From: Phanerochaete sordida
Lineage: Eukaryota; Basidiomycota; Agaricomycetes; Polyporales; Phanerochaetaceae
Reading direction: 5' to 3'
DNA length: 64,000 nucleotides
Assembly (NCBI GenBank): GCA_019973155.2
Contig: BPQB01000017.1
Span: 462,082 to 526,081 of the forward strand
Under the pieces are notes generated by a model. It saw only the letters and a list, made by a program, of their open reading frames with translations. It had not been told where the DNA came from and did no database searches. This document shows positions 55,590 through 64,000 of the stretch, piece after piece (position 1 is the first letter of the stretch; every line of letters starts with the position of its first letter). The position numbers and the translations under genes were made by a program.

Positions 55590-57104
55590 ATAGATCCTCA
55601 TTAGACAGACTGCAGTTTGCGCGAGTCATGTTAGATGAGACAAACCCACAATACATCTTGAAGTGGCCGTCGGCGAGGCTGGATTCTGAGTATATGCGTC
55701 ACCGGAGGCGAAATGCTGGGGTAAAGGCGACATGCAAAACCACTGGAGCTAGCCAACAGCGTAGCACTTGCCATAAATCATCTCGGACTTGCCATACACC
55801 CAGGACGTCGTCCCTCGAGATGGACGAGAGCAGTGATGTGCAGACGGACGTCCAAATGTTTAGACGGGCCGTCGGTTTTACGAATATACAGCGTTTGGGC
55901 GACGTTCAATCAAAGTGGTCCGCTATTCCCACGGCTCAGTGCCCAATCACCAACCAATCAGGTTGCTCCGGAGAGTACCGTTTCCTTTCTGGGCGAGCGA
56001 CGCTCGGCCACGCGGACGCGGCGACAGGCGTAGATCTAGCGGCGCGCGCAGCTGAGCGAGGCCTTGAGGAGGGATTGCTCATGGACCGACGTCCGACGAG
56101 TATGTCCTTCAGTTTACACGCAAGGTTCGAGAAGCGGGAGTTGTGTGTACTTGCGACTGCTCCCAGGCCCCGGGACATGAGCAGCGCCACGGGGAAACGG
56201 CGAGTGCTCGAGCGGGCGCAGGCGAGAGGCTGCAGCAACGGTACCGTGAGGGTACCTATGTGACCCTCTGAGCTCGAAGAAAATTGGAGAATATCGAGGC
56301 TCAAGCACACTCCTGGCGAGCTGGCAGCAAAAGGACACGCCCGCGCTGTACCGCTGACACGGACGGCTGAACTGCCCAGCGGCCTGAGCACACACACACA
56401 AGGGACACAGACGCGTCGCGGGGCGACCCACCGGATGTGCGAGCCTCGAATACGGGCGGCCCTGATGCCTCCAATTTGCTCTAACAAGAACTCCCGACAA
56501 TCCTCGTACCTCGATGAGGGCATGAAGGGGTAGATTATGCCTTCCCGCCCCACCAAGGCCCAATACTGCTGCTGTGCCTTCGCAGAGATTCTGTAGATGG
56601 TGTCTACCACTTCACTCAGCTGGAATAAGTGTTATACTACAGTATTTATGTGCTATCCACGGTCGCCCTGGCCCACTTTGCTCAATCCAAGCACCTGTGC
56701 GCGGACGTCTTACCGTAAAGGGTAAAGGCACTGATGCATCAATTTGGGCAGCGACATTTGGGCGACGTTTGGGCACATTTGTGCCCAAACGCCGTCTTAT
56801 GTGCATATACGCCGTCTTGCACATCACTGGACGAGAGGGGGAAGTGCGGACGTGCCCGGGCTCCGAGCGACTCATAAATTCACGCGTGAATATTTCATCC
56901 GTGCCACCACGGGGGCGCCAATCAACGCATGCAGGATGTCGCGGAAGGGAGCTGCGGGACTCTCTCCACTCCACGTTCATCGTGAACGCGTGAACGCGCA
57001 CAAACCGACGTCGGTCCCCCGAGACTCTACAAGTTGCCGATGACATGGCTCAGCCATGCCCACGCGAGTTTTTCCTGTCGAGTGGGCCGAAAAAGGGAAT
57101 TCAC
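55590..57104. other. Gene-poor stretch with a perfect hairpin, no supported gene
   Basis: Open frames such as plus 55397-56263 and minus 55936-56610 run through this region but have no recognisable family, start context or splicing. A 12-bp perfect inverted repeat lies at 56766-56791. Words such as TTGGGCGACGTT and CGCCGTCTT recur several times between 55895 and 56820, suggesting decayed repeats. Confidence 0.45.
56766..56791. repeat. Perfect 12-bp inverted repeat with 2-nt centre
   Basis: CGTTTGGGCACA and TGTGCCCAAACG face each other across TT. The related words TTTGGGCGACG and CGCCGTCTTATGTGC adjoin it. Role unknown. Confidence 0.7.
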
Positions 57105-57116
57105 CGTTGAACCAGG

Positions 57117-57190
57117 CTCACAGTTCACGTGGTACCACGTGAACTGTGAGGCTTGTTTAACGGCTGACAACAAGTCTGGACAGGTATAAG
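57117..57190 (+). promoter_or_regulatory. 34-bp perfect palindrome with two E-boxes, plus TATA element
   Basis: 57117-57150 is a perfect palindrome whose half reads CTCACAGTTCACGTGGT, so CACGTG occurs on both sides of the centre. GCTTGTTTAACG follows at once, and TATAAG lies at 57185-57190, about 120 bp before the ATG at 57310. The arrangement is shared with copy A, where the palindrome is reduced to 14 bp with a single CACGTG. Confidence 0.6.
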
Positions 57191-57309
57191 AGTCATGCCG
57201 AAGCGTCATCCGCCTCCCACCTAGCCTCGCTCTCTTCCTTCATCCCCGTATCCTTTCCCGCGCACTCTGCGCATACAGCCACTCTCTTTACCTCATACTG
57301 TCTTTCACA

Positions 57310-58336
57310 ATGGCGCCCCGCACACCCCTCCCAGTCCCACTCATCCGCAAGCCCAAGTTCCTTGGTTCCCCCTCAATGCGCGACGTCAGGCCCGAACACA
57401 GGTACATCGTTCGCTTCAACCGCCGCCTCCAGGACCAAGCGCGCGCGTCGAAGCCGTTCAAGGCGATGTTCAAGAGGGAGAGGACCGAGGAGCGGGATTG
57501 TCGAGAGAAGGTCCAGGAGGAGGTCGTCGACTACCGCGCCGCGGGTCAGTCACCGAAGCGCAAGGCTGTCGAGCCAGTAGGTATCCGACGAACCCTAACT
57601 CGCTCATTGGTATGTCGCTCCGCTTCTCGCGCTGCTCTCGTGCTCACCGTGGCGCAGTGCTCGCTACCTCGTCGCGCAATACCAGTTCAAGTGTTCGTCA
57701 GCCTCGTAGGTTCCTTCCGATGTTCGCGCTTTGAGGTGAGCTGACACTTGGAGTTACAGAACGAGGCGATGGATGTCGACATCGACGAGGCCGAGGGCGA
57801 CAGCATGGACGTCGACGATGTACCTTCGCCAGACGGCGACGTCGAGATGGAAGACGCGACTACTCCCACTTCTTTCATCATTCCGCTCATCTACCCGCCT
57901 TTTGTTCCCCCGCGCCCATCTCCGCCGCCGCCGCCGACTTACATCCCGACCCGCGCCAGCAATGCCGACACCAGCACCGTCCTTCCCTCCCGGTCTCTGC
58001 ACCGCGACAGCACAGGTTCCTCAGGCCTCCGCGGCAGCGCGGACCGCGCGCGCCGCACCCCCCGCGGCCAACGGAACCGCGTCCGCAGGCAAGACAGCTT
58101 GGGCCTCGGTCCACCGCAACCCTCTGATGCAGCAGTTCATGGCCTTCACGAAGGCTTCTCATCGTGGGACGGCCGAGGCTTCGACTCCGGCGCCGGCGAA
58201 GCGGACACCAGCTAGCCCTATGGCTGGGCCCTCGGGCGAGGACACGGTGAAGAAGGCTGGTCGGCCGAGACGGAGGCGCACGGCGGCGACTGGCGACTAC
58301 AAGGCGACGCACAACGACAAGAACATGAGACTTTAA
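57310..58336 (+). pseudogene. Pro-rich/acidic protein paralogue B, frameshifted in exon 2
   Basis: Exon 1 (57310-57609, 100 codons) reads MAPRTPLPVPLIRKPKFLGS, VRPEHRYIVRF, ERDCREKVQEEVVDYR and SPKRKAVEP, clearly homologous to paralogue A. Exon 2 starts at 57760 with NEAMDVDIDEAEGDSMDVDD. Up to about 57945 the frame matches A (PPPTYIP). Beyond that the part that resembles A (APAPSFPPGL, ASAAARTARAAPPAANGTAS) lies in another frame, which stops at 58336; the original frame stops at 58215. Aligning the two copies around 57950, B has two bases fewer, which explains the shift. It may be a pseudogene, or a gene now using a new 3' frame. Transcript data would decide. Confidence 0.65.
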
Positions 58337-58619
58337 TTTGCATTATTACGACTCCAGCGATGACGACTCGCGACTCGACGACCACGGATTTCAAGCACGA
58401 TCTACGACGACCTCATAACATATATCAAAAACTCTACACCACAACATCTTGCATATAGCCTCGGTCCAGATAGCCTCGGTTTCTCCTTCGTCTCCGGCCT
58501 TCTCTCCTGGATCTCTTTTTGCATCGGTCTCGACTTCTCGATATTTCCCGATCATCTAATCGTCCCGACGAGGACATAATCTACGCGCACTTCGACGCGT
58601 CTTCGATACCCGCGGCCGC

Positions 58620-58860
58620 CTCTAAGGTCGCTCACCAGCACTATACCAGCATTATACCAGCATCACACCAGCACTACACCAGTACAACGACAGCACTATA
58701 CCAGCACTATATATCAGCATGACACCCAGCATAACGCCAGCACTATACCAGCACGACACCAGCACGACACCAGCATTACATCAGCACGACGACAGCACTA
58801 AACCAGCCCATACCAGCATTACACCAGAATAACACCACACTACACCCAGCATACTACCTT
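58620..58860 (+). repeat. Minisatellite of ~12-16-nt ACCAGCACTATA-like units
   Basis: Units such as ACCAGCACTATACCAGCATT and ACCAGCACGACACCAGCA follow each other about 16-18 times. They lie in the non-coding 3' part of unit B and are missing from unit A, where the equivalent spot has only GAACACTACTACC-like sequence. Confidence 0.85.
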
Positions 58861-60276
58861 CACCGACAATTAATTGGCTCGTCTCCAGGTGAATACACTC
58901 TGCGTAGCTCCGGCGACACCTGTGCTGACTTCATTCTCACATAGCTCCATCACCGGCATCCTTCCTACGCGAGCTGGCCTCGCTGAACTCTACACGCTCT
59001 CTGCGCTCTCGGCGCTTCGGCTCCCCGAGGTACGCTTCCCGTCCTCCGCCTCGATGCACCGCTCACCTCGCCGCAGCTCTACCTCTTCGCTCGGCGCCGT
59101 CCTTCGTCCTGCCTGCGCTCACCTTCGGAACCGAGGAGACCGCGTCGTCGAGGGCCCCGGCGACGTGCGATCTGAGGGGAAGAAGGCGGCGCGGCGTTCA
59201 CCGGCGACACGGAGTCTGCTACAAGGTACGCGCCTCGCCCTCGCTGACACCGAGACCCGCGCTGACCCCTTCGCCAGATTCCGTTCTCACTCGCTGCCTT
59301 GGCAGCACGCCACTGTACACACGCACACACTCGCCTCGTAACACGTCACTTCGGCGCCACACACTCTCAGCGGCACGACACCATGCCGACTCGCTCTCCT
59401 ACCAGCGCACCATCTGGACACTCGCCCTTCGGTAGCACATCGGCAGCACCCGCCCTCCTAGCAGCACTAGCCCCGGACAACACAAGCACTATCCGCACAG
59501 GCTCCGCCTCTCTCGCCTTGCCCCACTCGCTTCTCGCTTCTCGCCGCTCGCCTCTCGCTCTCGTCGACCTGCTCTCAAGTCAAGTCTCGCTGCTCTCGCC
59601 CTGCTGCTCTCGCGCCCGATCTCGCTCACCCACGCTAACTCGCGCTCGCCCACTAACTCACGCTTCGACTGTCTCGCTCGCTAACTCTCCGTTCGACTCG
59701 TTCACACGCTGACTCGCTCCTCGACTTGCCCTTTGACTTATTCGCCTCGCACACTGGCCTCGCACACTGGCCTCGACACTGGCTTCGGCACTCTCCTTGA
59801 CACTTGCCTCACGCGCCCTCGCGCGCCTCCAGACTAGCCCCGCGACACGCACTCTACCGGCCTCAGGCCACCTTCAGGATCTCCGACAGATACTTACGCA
59901 CTCAACCTATCATTCGGACTTGGATTGGATACTACACAAGATAAGGATACTATGCACCGGAGGATGGTGCGCGCTCGGGGGTAGACGTACCCGCTTGACT
60001 TAGGATTTGAATCTGGATTTGGATGGACTCCCGGATGTAGCCTCGAGATTCGATTTGTATTCTGCGGAATTGATTTATATTTTCTCGTCTTGATAATCCT
60101 CTGCGATGTGCCCACGCTCATGACAAGGACACATTGAATGAGGACATGCATTGCATCTATGACTAGGATGTGTACAAACGAACAGTCGATGAGCAGAGAT
60201 AACAAAACATAACACAAGGCGATCGTCCAGATATCGGGCGATCCTAAACACGAACCGGCACCCCAGCCCCGACCAC
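58861..60276. other. Non-coding 3' part of unit B and spacer
   Basis: Low-complexity DNA (CTCGCT, CTCGCC, CACACTGGCCTCG repeats near 59750) with donor- and acceptor-like sites conserved with unit A, but no coding frame in common. Beyond about 59980 a short AT-rich spacer leads to the zinc-finger gene stop. No protein gene is supported. Confidence 0.5.
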
Positions 60277-62456
60277 TCACGGCGCAACACACAGCGCACA
60301 CTCCTCGCACCGGTGCGCCGCAAGCGCATCGTCCATGATCTCCGCCAGCACAAACGTCGACGCGACGTCGCCCGAGCCCAGCACCGCGCCCGCGCCCTCC
60401 TTTACGCCCTCCCACGCCCTCGTGCGGTCCTCGCCCTCGCCGCCCTCCAGCCCGTCCGCAAACGCAACCTCGCTCCGCACCATCACGTCGTCCGGGAACA
60501 CCACCTCCGCCTCCGCCTTCCCCTTCCCCTCGCCCTCGCCCTCCCCCGTGTCCGCGCGCGCGCCGTGCGCCAGAGGCGGCGGCGCGCAGAGACGCGTGCG
60601 CCGCCCCGTCGCGCCCCACCCCTGCGGCGTGAGCACGTACGCGCCGACGTAGAACGCGTCCTGCGCTGCGATCTCGCGCCACAGCCCGCGCGTCGCGGCG
60701 TCGAGCGTTTCGGCGGGCGTGGGTGGCGTCGGTTTGGGTGGGCGGGGCGTGGGCGTGCGTGATGAGGCGTGCGACGCGTGGTCCTGGGCCGGCGACGCGG
60801 GTGTCCGCATGGTAGACGAGGTGCTCGAGCGCGCTGCGTCGGGAGCACGGTATGCCGCGGCGCTGGCCAGCGCGCGCGGTGCATTTGAGCACGCCGTAGC
60901 GTGCACGTCCCGCCCGTGACAGTCCGCGGCGCGCCCGTTCGTTGCAGACGGGGCCGGCGCAGCGCAGGACGCCCGGTTCTGGCACGCCGCGGCGCCGTTC
61001 CACCCGCTCAGAGAAGACGACGACGGAGCTGATGGCTGCGCGACGCGGCTGTAGCTGCTACCGCTGGCGGAAGCAGACGACGATGCAGTCGACGGCGGCG
61101 CCTGGGAGGTGTAGGCGTGCTGTGCGGCGGCAGCATCGCCGCAGGCACGGTTGTACCGGCCCACAGAAGAACGCGCGGCAGATGCGGCCGACATGGGTGA
61201 CGACGTGGACGCCGACGCTGACGAAGCAGCGGGCGGCGCAGCGGGCGGGTCCTGGTACGCAGCGACGATCTCCCGCATCTCCTCCGCGAGCGCAGCGTCC
61301 CCGGCGCGTGCCGCGCCCGCGAGCGCGGCGAGGTACGCCAGGACGCCGGCGCTGCCCTGCTCGGCGTCCGGCGCCGGCGACACTGACGGCGAAGGCGAGG
61401 GCGAGAACGAGAGCTCTGGCGTCGACGCGAGCGAGCGCGGAAAGGCGGGCGGCGGCGAGGGCGCGTCGTGGCCGAGGTAGAAGCTCGGCGCGCGCCGCGC
61501 GGCGTTGTACGCGCCGGGGAACGCGTGCGCGGGGTTCCACGGGTACAGCTCGGCGGGCGGCGGCGGCGGCGCGTGGGGCGTGCGGCGGGGCAGCGGCGCG
61601 CAAGGCGCGTACTCCGCGAGCGCCGCGAACGGGTCGCGGTCGTCCCCCGCGTCGTGCAGGGGCGACGCGGACGTGAGCCAGACGGGCGCCGTGGCGGAGG
61701 GTGAGGCGGAGGAGGAAGAGGATGAGGGGGAGGGGGATGGAGGGCGCTCGAGCAGCGGCCAGTCGGGGTCCGCGGACGCGTCGCGCCGCGCGCACTTCAC
61801 GGCGGGCGCGTCGGGTGCGGTGCACTTGCGCTTGCGCGACGCGCCACCGGCACCGTCTGCGCCGTCTTCCGTGCTCTCGCGCGGGGGCGCGTATCCGGGC
61901 GCAAAGACGATCTGCGGGACCACGCGCGTGGGGTGGCGCGTGCCGCGGCGGGGCGCGCGGGGCGGGGGAGCATAGTCCGCGTGCGTCTTGCGGTGCGCGG
62001 AGAGCGCGGCGGGGTCTGCGGTGCGGAAGGCGCACTGCGTGCGCATGACCTTCTCTGGGGCGCGCGGGTGCGGCGCGGAGGCGAGGTGCGGGCAGCGGTG
62101 CGGGGCGAGGCCGAGGTGGCGGTTGAGGTGCGTTTCGAAGTTGGTGTACTGGTGCGTGGTGGTGGGGCACAAGGCAAAGGGGCAGTGGTAGTAGCTGGGG
62201 GAGTGTAAATCTGATGCTAAGGAAGAGTATGGGCGGGACGCACTCGTTTATGCGCAGCGCGCCGCGGTGGCTCGTGTTGATGTGTTGGACAAGCGCGTAG
62301 CCGTTGGTGGCGAGATGGTTGCAGGGCGTGACGAGGCACTGGACGGGCGTATGCTCGGTCTGCGCAGGGCACAATCAGCGTCGAACAACAGTGCTACTGC
62401 TGACGGACGGTGCTTACGTTCCACTTGGGGGTCACAGCACTGTTGCGCGGCGGCAT
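60277..62456 (-). CDS. C2H2 zinc-finger protein with long disordered region
   Basis: Exons 62456-62418, 62359-62244 and 62194-60277 join in exact frame to 690 aa. The N-terminus has a finger-like segment VQCLVTPCNHLATNGYALVQ followed by HINTSH (C-x4-C ... H-x4-H), and a second one YYHCPFALCPTTTHQYTNFE followed by THLNRHL. A third possible set, APHRCPHL ... MRTQCAFRTADPAALSAHRK, then TH, follows. A basic ASRKRKCTAPD block may direct nuclear import. Most of the remainder is Ala/Ser/Pro-rich and probably disordered, with one ordered segment near the end: ATRGLWREIAAQDAFYVGAY. The C-terminus HRCEECALCVAP has a CxxC-xx-C cluster. A transcription-factor role is likely but inferred. The region has very high GC, so long open frames on the other strand and frames are shadows. 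Confidence 0.78.
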
Positions 62457-64000
62457 CGTGGATAGCAGGCGCCTAACCGGTCTCGAAGGTGCAGGGGCGG
62501 GCGCAACGGCGGGCGGCGTCGCAGAGGCTCGGGGGAGGGCTGAGGGGGGCGGGGTGGGTCCAGGAGACAAGCCTGATGCCCCCAAGCCCCCCAGCAGGGC
62601 CAGGCTATATACCCAGCGTCGAAGGCTGTTGCTCGACGTCGATTGCTTTACTACCTTTTTTGGCAGGCGGAGGGGTCGGCGTCTGCGCCATGCGATGCGT
62701 CCAGGAAGGGCAGCCTGAGCCACACACGCCTTTTGGGGACAGGTCCAAGCTGCGTGGCGACGAAAGAGGAAGGACACGAGGCCGTGGGGACATAACAGGA
62801 AGGTGCCTTCTAAGGAAGGTGCTTTGGCTCTGTGGGCGCACCTTTGGTCGCCCGGCGGCTCAGCCTCTGTCGACGCAGATCGTGCCATTGGAGCACCAGT
62901 ACGCAGCGGGCTGGCGGCGTACAGTCTACAACAGTTCAGTGAGTGCTTCTGCAGAACTTTAGGTGGTACAAACCCGTTTGGCACTACCCGAAAGGCTGCT
63001 TGTGAGCGTGGGAACGTGTAGAGTTACAGCCTGAAGCACACACCGCAGCGTTGCGAGTCTTGTCATGCTCACAGTGGGAGCTAATTTGAGTGACCACCCG
63101 CGCTCAGCCGGTCTTGATATGCCCACATGTGCGCCCGCTACCAAACAAAAGCTGCACAGCGCGTACGCAGAGCACAGCATGGGAACCAGAGACCCAGCCG
63201 ACATGCAGCGCAGCACAAAGCGCCCGCGCATATGCTGGATAAGTACTGCGCAGCAGTTGTGACACCCGATTTGCGCGGCAAGGCATGGTGGGGGAGGAGA
63301 GCATCGTCCGCCCCGACGCCTTCGTGGCGCACAGCTAAGCGCGTCACGAACGCCCGTGGGCGCGCGGTGCTCGGATGCAGCACTGGATTCCGGAATTGGG
63401 ACATTCCGATTCCCCTTTGGGAATTGGTTATGAGTGGAATATACGGGTGCAAGCGCTGGTCGGGCGTTTGTTTTCGGTCTATGAGTACGCCGTGTCACGT
63501 GCTTCTTTCCCTGCGCTTCCGCTCGACCACGTCTCCCGCTGCCCTCATCCGTGATGGCACGATACATCAGCTACGAGCAACTGCAGCAACTTGTGCGTGC
63601 TCACTCGGTACCTATCGTCGCCTCGCGGCGCCTGCACCTGCTGCAAGACGCTATGGCTACTCACGTCTGTGACGCCACGTGTGGGCCCAACATCAGTATG
63701 GTTGTTTCGCCGCCCCGCTGAGTCCCCGAAGCCAGCGGGCCGAGCCATTCAAGGAGCTCCCCAGCCTGCAGACTCTGAGTCGCCTTCGGTCGGCGTCGCT
63801 CGGATTGTACCATGCCCGGCTACTCTCGTGCAAACATCGGACTAGGACCTAGGTACGTATTCTCGGCGCGTTCTACGCTCATACTCACCATCTCCGGCAG
63901 GCGACGACGAGCGTGCAATGCTGAATTGTCCGTGTCGTGCAGCATCCTGTCCGCTGACCGCGACATCGGATAGCGCCTTGTTTCACACAGCTTAGTGCGA
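62457..64000. other. Right-edge region, no supported gene
   Basis: It contains the promoter of the zinc-finger gene and then 1.4 kb with only short overlapping frames. No domain, repeat or RNA gene recognised up to the window end. A gene could begin near the edge, but nothing visible supports it. Confidence 0.45.

Larger units (their letters stand above)
57105..59980 (+). repeat. Inverted duplicated unit, copy B (promoter + broken gene + long 3' region)
   Basis: This is the plus-strand partner of copy A. Shared features in order: the CACGTG palindrome, GCTTGTTTAACG, TATA, a 300-nt first exon, a phase-0 intron with GTGAGCTGACAC before the acceptor, the acidic exon, the 3' block at 58567-58620, donor-like GAGGTACGC sites near 59027 and 59224, and the far end GCACCGGAGGATGGTGCGCG near 59955. 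Copy B is about 500 bp longer, mainly through a minisatellite (58620-58860) and Cys/Ser-codon-rich CTCGCT-type low-complexity DNA. Confidence 0.7.

Noticed and set aside
60942..62208. Several long plus-strand open frames opposite the zinc-finger gene
   Set aside because: Very high GC makes antisense frames open by chance; their products are Arg/Ala-rich and lack any domain, while the minus frame has zinc-finger motifs and clean splicing.
1..64000. CRISPR arrays, prokaryotic operons or phage modules
   Set aside because: Dense GT-AG introns and fungal protein families show a eukaryotic nuclear sequence; the tandem repeats lack the repeat-spacer pattern.

Overview
This window looks like nuclear DNA of an Agaricomycete basidiomycete, probably a polypore-type wood-decay fungus. 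The evidence is GC-rich coding sequence, genes split by many 45-70 nt introns, and several families known to be expanded in mushrooms: BTB/POZ proteins, NACHT STAND proteins, HSPA12-like Hsp70s, EF-hand proteins with a STAND-like helical N-terminus, and DUF7025-type AAA ATPases. I see no reverse transcriptase, transposase, rRNA or convincing tRNA. Exon joins were made by hand from GT-AG signals, reading frame and paralogue alignment; nearly all joined CDSs keep an exact frame.

Left edge (1-7.5 kb): a Topors-type RING gene runs off the left end. It is followed by a 2.4-kb unit (about 1.25-3.62 kb, minus strand) holding a small proline-rich protein gene and a long non-coding 3' part. A 3.5-kb gene-poor stretch follows, with a hairpin and a minisatellite built of about 31-nt half-units.

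7.5-28.5 kb: mixed genes. They are an EF-hand/acidic-tail protein, xylulokinase, a tiny four-exon Hva1-TUDOR protein, a GNAT acetyltransferase, a 1490-aa NACHT protein with a Ser/Asp/Glu-rich insert, a tail-anchored AAA ATPase carrying a MITE in an intron, and magnesium-dependent phosphatase 1.

29-40 kb: a lineage-specific array, all on the minus strand: six BTB paralogues interleaved with two GNAT paralogues. A seventh BTB copy lies at 47.2-48.4 kb on the plus strand. Three BTB copies have a second exon encoding a C-terminal membrane segment, and one copy carries an in-frame stop.

40-56 kb: an AlkB-like dioxygenase, a basic low-complexity protein, the Rab geranylgeranyltransferase beta subunit (BET2), a TauD-type dioxygenase, two paralogous 466-aa coiled-coil proteins, and a 13-exon HSPA12-like Hsp70 between those two.

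57-64 kb: a second, inverted and diverged copy of the left-edge unit. It shares promoter, 300-nt first exon, intron position and spliced-looking 3' region, but has a frameshift in its second exon and an extra minisatellite. A C2H2 zinc-finger gene and a gene-poor end follow.

The genes do not form an operon or biosynthetic cluster. The strongest themes are local duplication and decay, and a repeated inverted unit at both ends of the window.
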